Notes: generated from the sequence alone by a model not told the origin. A DNA stretch of 64,000 nt from CAWEFA01 sp963851385 (GCA_963851385.1 CAWKPE010000018.1:1-64000), one strand, 5' to 3'. Counted from the first letter of the stretch, positions 38,377 through 48,424 are shown. Program-made: numbers and translations.

Positions 38377-39015
38377 ATGTCATTAGGAAAGAAAGCTGTT
38401 TTATTAGTTTTATTAGTCATATTAATTGACCAGGTTGTAAAGATTTATATCAAAACCCATTTTAGTTATGGTGAATCAAAACAGGTATTTAGCTGGTTTG
38501 TGATAAATTTCATTGAAAATCCTGGTATGGCTTTTGGTTGGGTCATTGGAGGATCGTTTGGAAAGCTGGCGTTAAGCGTTTTCAGAATTATAGCAATATT
38601 TGCTATCGGATGGTACCTGATGAATCTTGTCAAATCAAAAGCACATATCGGTTTGGTTATGTGTGTAGCACTAATTTTAGCCGGAGCAATAGGTAATATT
38701 ATTGACAGTGCTTTTTATGGAATGCTTTTCGATAAAGGTTTAATATATGATCCTGTTACAAAAGATTGGCAATCATATTATGGTTTGGCTCATTTCGGAC
38801 ACCTGGGATACGCAGGGTTTCTTAAAGGTTCAGTTGTAGATATGCTGTATTTCCCAATAATTCAAAATGGTCATTTTCCGCAATGGTTTCCTATTTGGGG
38901 AGGTGAATCATTTGTATTCTTCCATCCTACATTTAACATTGCAGATTCTTCAATTTCTATTGGTGTAGGTGCGATTGTAATATTTCAAAAAATATTTTTC
39001 AAACAAGAAAAATAA
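38377..39015 (+). CDS. lspA: Lipoprotein signal peptidase LspA
   Basis: LspA cuts the signal peptide from prolipoproteins in the inner membrane. The 212-residue protein has four membrane segments (KAVLLVLLVILIDQVVKI; LALSVFRIIAIFAIGWYL; VMCVALILAGAIGNIID; SISIGVGAIVIFQKIFF). The motifs are NFIENPGMAFGW, the first catalytic Asp in GNIIDSAFYG and the second in FNIADSSISIG. An insertion between the two aspartates (GLIYDPVTKDWQSYYG) is usual in Bacteroidota. It should process the GldJ lipoprotein, among others. It follows the dksA-like gene by 211 bases. Confidence 0.94.
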   Translation: MSLGKKAVLLVLLVILIDQVVKIYIKTHFSYGESKQVFSWFVINFIENPGMAFGWVIGGSFGKLALSVFRIIAIFAIGWYLMNLVKSKAHIGLVMCVALILAGAIGNIIDSAFYGMLFDKGLIYDPVTKDWQSYYGLAHFGHLGYAGFLKGSVVDMLYFPIIQNGHFPQWFPIWGGESFVFFHPTFNIADSSISIGVGAIVIFQKIFFKQEK

Positions 39016-39056
39016 AAACTCCTATTTTCTTTAAAGTCATAGAATAGGAGTTAATA
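39014..39056 (-). terminator. Terminator between lspA and alpha-galactosidase genes
   Basis: AACTCCTATT (39017-39026) pairs with AATAGGAGTT (39043-39052). The T-run lies on the minus-strand side, so it mainly serves the alpha-galactosidase gene; the hairpin may also stop lspA transcripts. Confidence 0.7.
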
Positions 39057-39075
39057 AAATATTCTGAAAATATCT

Positions 39076-40275
39076 CTATTTGCTTAGCCTCAACATAATC
39101 AAGTCATGCATCGGCAATGTCGCTTTTAATATCTCATTAGTTGTTCCAAGGTCTTTTTTTGTCCAAAGATCCTTAATTTTATAAGTCTTTACTTTGAAAT
39201 CCACATTGAAGGCCGAAAATCCGTCATTTATAACATACTTTTTCCAATCGTAATTAATCGTTTGAACAGTTTCCCCACGGTTAAGGAAACATACAGCTAT
39301 ATCGTTATTTTTTAATGGCTTTACCCATATTTGCAAATCACCAAAGTCGAGAAATTTAAAACCCTCTATACCCAATGAATCCTGGTCAACAGCAATTACT
39401 TCTTTGTTAGTCAAAATATCTGCAGTTTCTTTGTTCATATTTTTTATATCGTTGCCCGCTATAAGAGGTGCAGCAAGCATACACCAAAGCGAAAAGTGAG
39501 CGCGGTCTTCACTCAAAGTCATTCCATTACCTACCTCAAGCATATCTGGATCGTTCCAATGATCAGGTCCGGCAAAATTACGTGCATCACTTTGCATATC
39601 CAATATTCTGAGCACACCAAAGTCTTTCCATGTCCCGTGTCCCATTTCACAATTCCAGCAAGAATATATATCACCGGTAGTACGCCATAAATGTCCTACT
39701 TCTTTAGCCCATGTCCAGGGCTTTGCAGTTCCCCATTCACACATACTAAATACAACCGGTCTTTTTGCCGCATAAAGTGCATTGCGCATAGTTTTATAGG
39801 CTTCTTCAGCATTTCGCTGATCTGTATTACACCAATCGTATTTCAAATAATCTACTCCCCATTTCGCGTAGGTCAGGGCATCCTGGTACTCATGTCCCTG
39901 ACTTCCGGGTTTGCCTCCACAAGTGTTTATGCCAGCGTCGGAATAAATCCCTAATTTTAAACCTTTTGAGTGAACGTAATCAGCAAGTGCCTTTATTCCT
40001 GATGGAAAACGAACAGGATCAGGATGAATAAAACCTAAACTATCCCTGACTCCTTGCCAGCAATCATCCATAACAATATATTTGTAGCCGGCATCTTTCA
40101 TTCCAGAGGTAACCATTGCATCGGCAGTTTCACGGATAATTTTTTCATTTATATTGCAGGCAAATTTATTCCAGGTATTCCAACCCATTGGCGGAGTTAA
40201 AGCCAAATTATTGAATTTTTGGCCGCTTGAATTTAAGCAATATGCTAGCGAAAGAATAAAAATTAATTTCTTCAT
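39076..40275 (-). CDS. GH27 alpha-galactosidase (secreted)
   Basis: This retaining glycosidase removes terminal alpha-galactose. From the ATG at 40275 the protein has a signal peptide (MKKLIFILSLAYCLNSSGQ) and the GH27 barrel: LALTPPMGWNTWNKFACNI, IVMDDCWQ, the nucleophile Asp147 in YLKYDWCNTD, the acid/base Asp202 in LWRTTGDIYSCW, and GPDHWNDPDMLEVGNGM. A C-terminal beta domain closes the 399-residue protein. An upstream ATG at 40311 would put 12 residues before the signal peptide and is less likely. It stands alone, between lspA and cls, so no polysaccharide utilisation locus is evident. No T9SS sorting domain, so it is probably periplasmic. Confidence 0.93.
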   Translation of the reverse strand: MKKLIFILSLAYCLNSSGQKFNNLALTPPMGWNTWNKFACNINEKIIRETADAMVTSGMKDAGYKYIVMDDCWQGVRDSLGFIHPDPVRFPSGIKALADYVHSKGLKLGIYSDAGINTCGGKPGSQGHEYQDALTYAKWGVDYLKYDWCNTDQRNAEEAYKTMRNALYAAKRPVVFSMCEWGTAKPWTWAKEVGHLWRTTGDIYSCWNCEMGHGTWKDFGVLRILDMQSDARNFAGPDHWNDPDMLEVGNGMTLSEDRAHFSLWCMLAAPLIAGNDIKNMNKETADILTNKEVIAVDQDSLGIEGFKFLDFGDLQIWVKPLKNNDIAVCFLNRGETVQTINYDWKKYVINDGFSAFNVDFKVKTYKIKDLWTKKDLGTTNEILKATLPMHDLIMLRLSK

Positions 40276-40458
40276 TAAGATAAATTTTATGGTTTGTTTA
40301 ATACATTTCAATAATTCAAATATTTAAAATCAGGACTCAAAGATATTTGTTTATTTGCTAGAACAAAAAAAGAGTTTCATATTTTGTTATTATTTAATGA
40401 CAGAAAACAAAACTATAAATTATTTAAGTGAAACTTGATAAAAAAATCATACTTATTA

Positions 40459-41924
40459 TCAGAATAAAGGACTAAGTAACCTTGCAAAAGCTTCCTTTGC
40501 ATTATTATGCCAATGGCGATTTTCCCATTCTTCTAGTGAATAATAATTACAATTCTGAATGTCATCTAAGAAATATCGTTCAAGAGTAGAAGCTATTTCC
40601 TCATCATAAATCAGGGCATTGACTTCGAAATTTTGATCAAAGCTACGTATGTCCATATTTGCTGTGCCAACAGAAGCGAAAATTCCATCAACCAGCATTA
40701 ATTTAGCATGATTAAAACCTTTATCATAGAAATAAATTTTTATTCCGGCCTCTATAAGCTCTCCAACAAATGATAAAGTGCTTCTATATACTAAATGAGA
40801 ATCCGATTTTTGAGGTAACATAAGACGAACATCTATTCCTCCAAGAGCAGCAGTTTTAAGTGCAGTCAGAATACTTTCATTAGGAATAAAATATGGGGAT
40901 GCAATATAAATATGATCCTCAGCAGTCGCAATAGCGGCAAAATATGCCTGCATAATGCTTGCCCAGTCAGAATCAGGACCACTTGCTGTTATTTGAACAA
41001 GTTTTTTTTCTTTGATATAATGTTCAGGGAAGTATTTATCGTCATTTGTTACTTCACCTGATACAAAATACCAATCGGTATGAAATATTATTTGTAATGA
41101 ATGAACAGCTTCACCTTCAATGCGCAATTGCATATCTTTCCACATACCAAGTTCTATCTCCACCTTCAACGTAACGATCGGCTATATTCATGCCACCTAC
41201 ATGGCCAATTTGACCATCAATAACAACTAACTTTCCTATGATTACGATAATTAATTTTATTAGTAAAAAGAGGAAACCTGACCGGTAAAAATGCGTGAAC
41301 CTGCACTCCTGCCTTTTCCAATGGTTTAATATAAGAATTAGGCAAACTCCAGCTGCCCAAATCATCATAGATAACTCTGACTTCAACTCCTTCACCTGCT
41401 TTTTTGATCAGTAAATCTTTTACCCTGTTGCCCAGCTTATCATCCTCAATAATATAATACATCAGGTGAATATGGTCCTTTGCTGCTTCAATATCTTGCA
41501 AAATTACATCAAATGCTTCTTTTCCACTGGAATAAATTTTAAGACTGTTGAATTCTGTAAGCAATGCTTTGCTGTTATTTAAAAGCAAAGTCATAATATG
41601 TTGTTTGCTCTTTATCTTGGGATTTTTTAAAAACTCTTTACCAGGAAGTTCAAGAATCTGGCGATGGCTGAAATCGCGCATCCGTTCCATGTCATTCAAC
41701 CCTTTGCGATTAAATATTTTTTGCCGTCTGTAATTTTTGCCAAAATAAAAATAGAGAATAATCCCACCTAATGGAACCAATAATAGTACCATAATCCAGG
41801 AAACTGTTTTTAATGGATCTCCTTTTTGCTGGATAACAAGGATAACTGTAAAAAGAATAGTAACAAGATAAATTATCTCTAAAATATACATGCCATTTGA
41901 AAACATTCTAAACCACATGGCCAA
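40459..41924 (-). CDS. cls: Cardiolipin synthase (PLD family), frameshifted
   Basis: Cls makes cardiolipin from two phosphatidylglycerol molecules at the membrane. The N-terminal part has two membrane helices (MYILEIIYLVTILFTVILV; VSWIMVLLLVPLGGIILYF) and GKNYRRQKIF. The frame shifts twice, near 41235 and near 41165. Joining the frames gives the first HKD motif (NYRNHRKLVVIDG, GHVGGMNIADRYVEG) and the second HKD motif (NHAKLMLVDGIFASVGTAN). ASPYFIPNESILTALKTAAL and the C-terminal ARLLSPLF fit. The corrected length is about 488 residues, normal for bacterial Cls. Shifts are probably errors because both active-site halves are intact. It starts 1 base from the universal stress gene stop. Confidence 0.9.
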
Positions 41925-41925
41925 A

Positions 41926-42816
41926 TTAATTTTCAGATTTGACTTTTGCAGTTTCTAACTCATGGTAAGAAATCATCGGAATTTTTAAGAAATGGGTGAT
42001 TTTTTCAGTTTTACCAGCTTCAAACAGCGACTTGAAGAAGCCTTCGTGTTCTTTGAGCATTAAAAGTAAATCTGCCGATTCTGACGTAACTACTTCCAAA
42101 ATACCTTTGACCACGTTTTTTTGATAAATCATTTTAAATTCAACATTGGTATAAGCTATTGTTTCCCTTACCAATTGTTTGAATCCGGTAAACTTTAGTT
42201 CCGATTTAAAATCGTTTGGTTTTGTTGCAACATGAAGAACTATAATTAACGGGTTAAACTGGCCAAATAAAGATACAAATTTAGACATCATTTCCAGATC
42301 AGTTTTGTTAAAGTCAGTTGCCAAAACTACTTTGTGTGCAGGATTAAAAGAAAAACCTGATGGGACTAATATAACCGGGCAAGATGCTTCATCAATAATA
42401 GCTGATATTGTACTGTGCGAAAAACGACTGATCAGATCCTGGTTCCCGGCTACTGCAAGAATCATAAGAACGGTCTCTTCAACAATTGATTCTGAAATCA
42501 TTTCACTGACAAGGTTGCCAGATGTAACTTTAATCTCATATTCAACTTTATCAGGAAGCTCATTTCTGATTTCATCTAACATTATTTTGAAAGAATTTGA
42601 TGCAGATGCTTCCATTTCTTTAATATTATCAGCAGGAAGTATTGTTGAAATAATTTCTGATTCTGAAATTCCGGCAGCAAACTTATATAGCTCAAGAACA
42701 TGAACTAAAACTACTTTTAAATTGAGTTTTGCAGCTAATTGAAAGCCATAGATAATCGAATTCTTCGATATTTCAGAGAAATCGGTTGGAATCAACAGCC
42801 TTTTCATAGTTTTCAA
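41926..42816 (-). CDS. Universal stress protein with two UspA domains
   Basis: The 296-residue protein contains two UspA folds. The first begins KRLLIPTDFSEISKNSIIYG and has a nucleotide-binding end near HSTISAIIDEASCPVILVPS. The second begins HKVVLATDFNKTDLEMMSKF and ends FFKSLFEAGKTEKITHFLKI. Tandem UspA proteins of this type are usual in Bacteroidota; their binding partner is unknown. An in-frame ATG at 42807 is also possible. It is upstream of cls on the same strand and the two may be co-transcribed. Confidence 0.9.
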   Translation of the reverse strand: MKTMKRLLIPTDFSEISKNSIIYGFQLAAKLNLKVVLVHVLELYKFAAGISESEIISTILPADNIKEMEASASNSFKIMLDEIRNELPDKVEYEIKVTSGNLVSEMISESIVEETVLMILAVAGNQDLISRFSHSTISAIIDEASCPVILVPSGFSFNPAHKVVLATDFNKTDLEMMSKFVSLFGQFNPLIIVLHVATKPNDFKSELKFTGFKQLVRETIAYTNVEFKMIYQKNVVKGILEVVTSESADLLLMLKEHEGFFKSLFEAGKTEKITHFLKIPMISYHELETAKVKSEN

Positions 42817-43164
42817 TTTTAATAATTCTTAATATAGTTATAGGTTTTTATCTGAATTTTACACTTGATTGATATGTATTTTATTATCGAAATAAGTTTT
42901 AAAAAAGAAAATTTTAATTTATATCCGGCTAATTCTCCAAAGGTAAAGCTAACACATTTTCAACTGAATTTCAAGAATGGTAATTATTTCTTAGTCATAA
43001 TCTGTTAGATAAAAAGTCAAAAGTCAGACATTTAGATAGCCAATGAATAAACATATATAAGAGTAAATAAGTTTATATCCAATCCTTTTAACCAGGAATC
43101 AATTAAAAAAATTTTATGGATTTAATAAATAGTTAAACAAATGAAAAATAGCATGTAAAAAATA
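42817..43164. other. Non-coding stretch between usp and fcl
   Basis: 350 AT-rich bases; no open frame, RNA gene or strong hairpin was seen. It separates the stress gene promoter from the end of the sugar gene group. Confidence 0.4.
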
Positions 43165-44266
43165 TCATTCAATGTACATCTGATAAACAGATTTTATGCC
43201 ATCCTCAAGATTAATTTTGCTTTTCCAACCTAAAGCATTCAGCTTACTGACATCTAACATTTTTTGCATTGTTCCGTCAGGTTTATTTTTATCCCATAAG
43301 ACAGTACCGGCAAAACCGGTAATTCCTTTAACAATTTCAGCTAATTCGCGGATAGTTAAATCTTTTCCTATACCTATATTAATATGAGTATTTTTTATTT
43401 CAGCTTTTTGATGTGAGGAAGAATATTGGTTCTTAATTATATCATTAAAATCTATATTTTCCATAATAAATACGCAAGCATCAGCCATGTCATCGGAATG
43501 CAAAAATTCACGACGCGGATTACCACTTCCCCACAGCATTAATTTTACATCTTTTCCATTTTTATTTATTCCATATTTAGCCATCACATTCAATAATTCC
43601 ATTTCAGAAGAATTCCCATTTACATTTTCTACAGGTTTTTTATTAAAATCCTTACGAATAACATCCCAATTGTTTTTAACCAGGGCATTTGCCAAGTGCA
43701 TCTTGCGAATTATTGCCGGCAACACATGCGATTTTTCCAAATCATAATTATCATTTGGTCCAAAAAGATTTGTTGGCATTACTGAAATAAAATTTGTTCC
43801 ATATTGAATATTATAAGATTCTGCCATTTTAATACCGGCAATTTTTGCAATAGCATAAGGTTCGTTTGTATATTCCAAATCAGAAGTCAGCAAATAATCT
43901 TCCTTTAAGGGTTGGGAAGCATTTCTCGGATAAATACACGAACTGCCCAGAAATAGTAGTTTTTTTACTCCTGTCAAGTAGGCACAATGTATAATATTAT
44001 TTTGAATTTGAAGATTTTCATAAATAAATTGAGCGCGATAAGTATTATTTGCAATTATGCCTCCAACTTTAGCTGCAGCCAGAAATACATATTCGGGTTT
44101 TTCCGTTTCTAAAATAATTTAAAGTATCATGTTGATCCATTAAATTGAGTTCATCTATTGAACATCCGACTATGTTTGTATATCCTTTTTCTATCAGTTT
44201 CCTGTGCAATGCACTACCTACTAGACCAAGGTGCCCGGCGATGTATATTTTTGATTGTTTTTCCAT
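43165..44266 (-). CDS. fcl: GDP-L-fucose synthase, one frameshift
   Basis: Fcl converts GDP-4-keto-6-deoxymannose to GDP-L-fucose. The N-terminus has the NAD(P) fold KIYIAGHLGLVGSALHRKL. A shift near 44095-44110 leads into TEYVFLAAAKVGGIIANN. The rest is open: LFLGSSCIYPRNASQPLKED, catalytic YAIAK in TNEPYAIAKIAGIKMAESY, MPTNLFGPNDNYDLEKSHV and GIGKDLTIRELAE. The protein has an insertion between residues ~210 and 240 (VRKDFNKKPVENVNGN region), usual in some Fcl versions. The corrected length is about 367 residues. Gmd, which makes its substrate, is encoded 246 bases upstream on the same strand. Confidence 0.9.
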
Positions 44267-44304
44267 GGTTGATTAAATTGACTGCTGACAGCCGATTTGT
44301 TACA

Positions 44305-44463
44305 TTATTTTAATAATGCCTTAATGAAAGCGTTCATCTTAGCAAATAATTTATTATTAAATTCTTCAATCTTTGGCAAAATATTAACTATTTCATAAAC
44401 TAAATCATTCAATTCAAGTGACAATTGCCAAACTACTAATTTTTCAAATTTAAAAATTGCCAT
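44305..44463 (-). pseudogene. Remnant of a four-helix bundle (S23/IVS-type) protein, 52 residues
   Basis: A short open frame between gmd and fcl begins MAIFKFEKLVVWQLSLELND, which resembles the start of the small four-helix bundle proteins related to the 23S rRNA intervening-sequence protein (usually ~115-125 residues). The middle is missing: IEEFNNKLF then passes directly to a tail like that of the family (MNAFIKALLK). It looks like an in-frame internal deletion. These genes are often inserted between genes in surface polysaccharide clusters. Confidence 0.55.
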
Positions 44464-44512
44464 ATATTCTTTTTTGCCTTTGTTTCAGCTGTCTTTTGTC
44501 TGCAGTCGTCGG

Positions 44513-45547
44513 TCATTTTTTTATGGTCTCCCAATCAGCCTTTACCATAAGCTTTACTAATTCCTTAAAAGTAACTGTAGGTTGCCAATCCAGTATTCGT
44601 TTAGCTTTTGAATAGTCACCAATCAGCATCTCAACTTCTGTGGGTCTGAAATATTCTTTATCTATTTCAACAAGTGTTCTTCCTGATTGCTTATCAATAC
44701 CTTTTTCATTTATTCCATTGCCCTTCCAATCCAGATTAATTCCTAACTCAGCAAAGGCAGTTTCTGTAAACTCGCGTACAGTATGTGTTTCATTGGTTGC
44801 TATCACAAAGTCATCTGGTTTATCTAGCTGAAGCATACGCCACATTGCATCAACGTATTCCGGAGCATATCCCCAGTCTCGTTTTGCATCAAGATTTCCA
44901 AGAAAAAGTTTATCCTGTTTACCTGCCTTTATATTCGCTGCAGCACGGGTAATTTTTCGTGTAACAAAAGTTTCGCCTCGACGAGGTGACTCATGGTTAA
45001 ACAAAATCCCGTTACAGGCAAAAATACTATATGCTTCCCGATAATTTATTATAATCCAGTAAGCGTATAACTTTGCAACAGCATAAGGGCTGCGTGGATA
45101 AAACGGGGTAGTTTCTTTCTGTGGAGTTTCCTGAACCAGTCCGTACAATTCACTTGTAGAAGCCTGATAAAATCTCGTTTTTATGCCTGTTTCTTTTATT
45201 GCATCGAGAAACCGTAAAGTTCCAATTGCATCGACTTCAGCAGTATATTCAGGTACTTCAAATGAAACTTTTACGTGGCTTTGAGCAGCCAGATTATATA
45301 TTTCATCAGGTTCAATTTTCTCGAGCAAACGGTTTAGATTACTTGAATCAGTCAAATCTCCATAATGAAGAAATAATCTCACATCTTTATTATGACGATC
45401 TTTATACAGATGGTCAATCCGTCCGGTATTAAATGAAGATGCTCTTCGAATAATTCCATGCACTTCATAGCCTTTTTCTAAAAGTTGTTCAACCAGGTAA
45501 GAACCATCCTGACCAGTAATGCCAGTAATTAAAGCTTTTTTCGACAT
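44513..45547 (-). CDS. gmd: GDP-mannose 4,6-dehydratase Gmd
   Basis: Gmd makes GDP-4-keto-6-deoxy-D-mannose, the precursor of GDP-L-fucose and other deoxysugars. The 344-residue protein starts KALITGITGQDGSYLVEQLL (NADP site), then HGIIRRASSFNTGRIDHLY, YNLAAQSHVKVSFEVPEYTA, the catalytic Ser-Glu of STSELYG, and the YxxxK pair in FYPRSPYAVAKLYAYW. NGILFNHESPRRGETFVTRK and AKRDWGYAPEYVDAMW are family landmarks. It pairs with fcl downstream. Together they supply fucose to a surface glycan. Confidence 0.96.
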   Translation of the reverse strand: MSKKALITGITGQDGSYLVEQLLEKGYEVHGIIRRASSFNTGRIDHLYKDRHNKDVRLFLHYGDLTDSSNLNRLLEKIEPDEIYNLAAQSHVKVSFEVPEYTAEVDAIGTLRFLDAIKETGIKTRFYQASTSELYGLVQETPQKETTPFYPRSPYAVAKLYAYWIIINYREAYSIFACNGILFNHESPRRGETFVTRKITRAAANIKAGKQDKLFLGNLDAKRDWGYAPEYVDAMWRMLQLDKPDDFVIATNETHTVREFTETAFAELGINLDWKGNGINEKGIDKQSGRTLVEIDKEYFRPTEVEMLIGDYSKAKRILDWQPTVTFKELVKLMVKADWETIKK

Positions 45548-45610
45548 AAATATTTTATTTGAATATTATTACTGATATTAAAATGTAATCTAAATAATAA
45601 AAATTAATTT

Positions 45611-46183
45611 TTAAATTTTTCTGACCAGGTTATTTTTTAGCTCGTATTTTTCTTTGCTTTCGGGACAAATTGCAATTCCATTTGCATCAAAATTCAATTT
45701 ATGACCATACTCACTCATCCATCCTTTTTGACGGGCAGGATTACCAATTACCAGGGCATACGGGCTAACGTCCTTTGTAACCACTGCACCTGCTCCAATA
45801 AATGAAAACTTTCCTAATGTTACACCACAAATAATTGTTGCATTAGCTCCAATAGTTGTGCCTTTTTGAACCAGAGTTCTTTTGTATTGTTCTTTTCTAT
45901 TAACAGCGCTCCTGGGATTTACAACATTTGTAAACACCATGGAAGGTCCTAAGAAAACATCATCTTCGCAAATTACACCGGTATAAATTGATACGTTATT
46001 TTGCACTTTGACATTTTGCCCAAGAATGACTCCCGGCGAAATGACAACATTTTGACCAATATTACAATTTTCGCCTATGACACTTTCTTTCATAATATGT
46101 GTAAAATGCCATATTTTGGTACCTTTTCCAATCTGACATCCTTCGTCAATTACAGCAGTTTCGTGAGCAAAATAGTCAGCCAT
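45611..46183 (-). CDS. Hexapeptide-repeat N-acetyltransferase (WbpD/WlbB-like)
   Basis: This left-handed beta-helix enzyme probably N-acetylates UDP-2-acetamido-3-amino-2,3-dideoxy-glucuronate. From the ATG at 46183 it begins MADYFAHETAVIDEGC, with repeats GKGTKIWHFTHIMKESVIGE, NIGQNVVISPGVILGQNVK and the catalytic/CoA region VFTNVVNPRSAVNRKEQYKR, then TIGANATIICGVTLGKFSFI. A further in-frame ATG at 46204 adds seven residues (MESKSCI) and is less likely. The paired aminotransferase (46269-47396) supports a UDP-ManNAc3NAcA-type pathway, although the dehydrogenase and oxidase genes (wbpA, wbpB) are outside the window. Confidence 0.85.
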   Translation of the reverse strand: MADYFAHETAVIDEGCQIGKGTKIWHFTHIMKESVIGENCNIGQNVVISPGVILGQNVKVQNNVSIYTGVICEDDVFLGPSMVFTNVVNPRSAVNRKEQYKRTLVQKGTTIGANATIICGVTLGKFSFIGAGAVVTKDVSPYALVIGNPARQKGWMSEYGHKLNFDANGIAICPESKEKYELKNNLVRKI

Positions 46184-46268
46184 AATACAAGATTTAGATT
46201 CCAAAGATAAGTATTAGATGAATAGATTAATGAACTATTTTTTTATGAATTAATTGAAGTAATCTGTT

Positions 46269-47396
46269 TCAATCAAAGAATGCTTTTAACTTACCGGTAA
46301 TATAATTCAATTGTTCAATGTCTAATTCAGTATGCATGGGCAGAGACAATACCTGCCCTGCAAGCAACTCGGATATTGGAAAATCTCCCTTTTTATAACC
46401 CAGGTAACCAAATGCCTTTTGAAGATGCAACGGTACAGGATAATATATCATGCATGGTATATCAGATTTTTCAAGATATTCTTTTAAATCATTCCTTTTC
46501 CCATTGATTACCTGTAATGTATATTGGTGATAGATGTGAATAGAACAATTTGAGCAAAATGGCGTTTTCAACTTATCAATTTGCTTAAGTTCCTTATCAT
46601 AAAATTTGGCTGCATTTTGACGAGCAAGATTATACGAATCCAGGTATTTCAACTTTACACTTAATACTGCTGCCTGAATGGAATCAAGCCTGGAATTGAC
46701 TCCCAACATATCATGATAATAACGTTTTTTCATGCCATGGTTTGCTATACATCTCAGTTTTTCATTTAAAGCGTCGTCATTTGTAAACATTGCGCCGCCA
46801 TCGCCAAAGCAACCCAGATTTTTTGAAGGGAAAAAGGATGTGCAACCAATATGTCCAATGGTACCGGCTTTTTGCTTTGTCCCATTTTTGAAAAAATAAT
46901 CGCTTCCATTTGCCTGAGCTGTATCTTCAATAACAAATAAATTATGTCGCTTTGAAAATTCAAGCACTTCATCCATGTTTGCACATTGTCCGAAAAGATG
47001 TACCGGAACAATTGCTTTGGTTTTTGAAGTAACCAATTTTTGCAGTTTTGAACAATCAATATTAAATGTTTCAGAATCAACATCTGCAAGAACAGGCTTT
47101 AAACCTAAAAAGGCAATTGTTTCAACGGTAGCTATAAAAGTAAAAGAAGGAGTTATTACTTCATCACCTGGCTTTAAATCAAGAGCCATTAAAGCTATCA
47201 TCAGTGCATCAGTGCCATTAGCACACGCAACCACGTATTTTACTCCTAAATATTTGCTTAATTCCTGTTCAAATACAGAAACCTGTGGTCCCTTTATAAA
47301 GGCTGTAGATTCAAGTACTTCAGAGATAGCGCTGTTTATTTCATCTTTGATTTTTAAATATTGCGATTGCAAATCAACCATTTTTATAGGTTTCAT
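46269..47396 (-). CDS. DegT/DnrJ/EryC1 aminotransferase (WbpE-like)
   Basis: This PLP enzyme aminates a nucleotide keto-sugar. The 375 residues include MVDLQSQYLKIKDEINSAI, VVACANGTDALMIAL (cofactor phosphate), VITPSFTFIATVETIAFLG, VIEDTAQANGSDYF (Asp that holds the ring nitrogen) and the cofactor lysine Lys192 in SFFPSKNLGCFGDGGAM. GVNSRLDSIQAAVLSVKLKYL is characteristic. The closest pattern is the UDP-3-keto-glucuronate aminotransferase WbpE, in line with the acetyltransferase gene 85 bases downstream. Confidence 0.88.
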   Translation of the reverse strand: MKPIKMVDLQSQYLKIKDEINSAISEVLESTAFIKGPQVSVFEQELSKYLGVKYVVACANGTDALMIALMALDLKPGDEVITPSFTFIATVETIAFLGLKPVLADVDSETFNIDCSKLQKLVTSKTKAIVPVHLFGQCANMDEVLEFSKRHNLFVIEDTAQANGSDYFFKNGTKQKAGTIGHIGCTSFFPSKNLGCFGDGGAMFTNDDALNEKLRCIANHGMKKRYYHDMLGVNSRLDSIQAAVLSVKLKYLDSYNLARQNAAKFYDKELKQIDKLKTPFCSNCSIHIYHQYTLQVINGKRNDLKEYLEKSDIPCMIYYPVPLHLQKAFGYLGYKKGDFPISELLAGQVLSLPMHTELDIEQLNYITGKLKAFFD

Positions 47397-47486
47397 TTTT
47401 TCATTGTTTTAAAAACCGAAAAAAAATAATATTCTTTAATGCTGGACTTTTTCTATAATGAACTTAAGAAAAATAGAGAAAATATT

Positions 47487-47879
47487 TTATAGGGCCAATT
47501 TAATTTTCTTAGCAATTTCTTCAAATTCTTCTTTATTAAGACTAAGTTTAGGATTCGAAAAATTTACATCAGATATTTTATTAATCGGAATCAAATGGAT
47601 ATGAGCATGTGGAACTTCGAGTCCAATTACTACAACACCAACTCTTTTACAAGGTATTGATTTATCAATAGCTTTAGCTATTCTTTTGGCAAATGCAAGC
47701 ATGCCTCCCAATAAATTATCTTCAATATCGAAAATATAATCAATCTCTTTTTTTGGAACTACCAGTGTATGGCCTTTGGCAAGAGGATTGATGTCGAGAA
47801 ATGCCAGGTAGTTATTATCTTCAGCTATTTTATAACAAGGTATTTCACCATTTATAATGCGCGAAAATATTGATGACAT
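47487..47879 (-). CDS. HIT family protein (HINT-type nucleotide hydrolase)
   Basis: A 130-residue protein with the histidine triad HAHIHLIPI. The opening IFSRIINGEIPCYKIAED and AFLDINPLAKGHTLVVPKK are typical of HINT/PKCI proteins, which hydrolyse adenosine phosphoramidates. It is 36 bases downstream of greA on the same strand, an arrangement common in Bacteroidota. The physiological substrate is not known. Confidence 0.94.
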   Translation of the reverse strand: MSSIFSRIINGEIPCYKIAEDNNYLAFLDINPLAKGHTLVVPKKEIDYIFDIEDNLLGGMLAFAKRIAKAIDKSIPCKRVGVVVIGLEVPHAHIHLIPINKISDVNFSNPKLSLNKEEFEEIAKKIKLAL

Positions 47880-47915
47880 AGCAATTTATATTAGTAATGA
47901 AAGAATGTAATCTGA

Positions 47916-48389
47916 CTACCTTGAAATTTTAAGTATTTCAAATGTAACTAAACCTGAAGGAACAGTAATTTCAACTATATCACCGATTTTTTTACCAATA
48001 AGCGCCTTAGCAATAGGACTGCTGATTGCCAGTTTGCCTTCTTTCAAATTGGCTTCACTCTCAGGCACTAATGCATATTCAACAATAGCTTTAGTTTTAC
48101 TATTTTTTATTTTCACCTTGTTCAGTATCTGAACCTTTGAAATATCAATTTTTGTCTCGTCTAATAAGCGGGAATTAGCTATAATATCTTCAAGTTTGGC
48201 AATTTTCAATTCAAGCATTCCCTGAGCATTTTTTGCTGCATCGTACTCGGCATTCTCTGATAAATCTCCTTTATCACGAGCTTCAGCTATTTGATGTGAA
48301 ATCTCTGGCCTTTCAACATTCACCAGGTGTTCCAGTTCAGCCTTTAATTTCTGCAATCCATCTTCAGTTACATATGATACTTTAGACAT
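47916..48389 (-). CDS. greA: Transcription elongation factor GreA
   Basis: GreA rescues stalled RNA polymerase by stimulating transcript cleavage. From the ATG at 48389 the protein is 157 residues: coiled-coil VTEDGLQKLKAELEHLVNVE, the tip with the acidic loop in GDLSENAEYDAAKNAQGM, and the FKBP-like domain (SPIAKALIGKKIGDIVEITV). An unusually good ribosome site, AGGAGGT, lies 7 bases before this ATG, which fixes the start; a longer frame from 48470 runs through a terminator hairpin and is rejected. It is followed by the HIT gene. Confidence 0.95.
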   Translation of the reverse strand: MSKVSYVTEDGLQKLKAELEHLVNVERPEISHQIAEARDKGDLSENAEYDAAKNAQGMLELKIAKLEDIIANSRLLDETKIDISKVQILNKVKIKNSKTKAIVEYALVPESEANLKEGKLAISSPIAKALIGKKIGDIVEITVPSGLVTFEILKISR

Positions 48390-48424
48390 ATTAGTACCTC
48401 CTAATTTCATCAAAGGGTTATAAA

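Noticed and set aside
43165..47396. A complete polysaccharide biosynthesis locus
   Set aside because: Only sugar-precursor genes are here; no Wzx, Wzy, initiating transferase or export gene was found.
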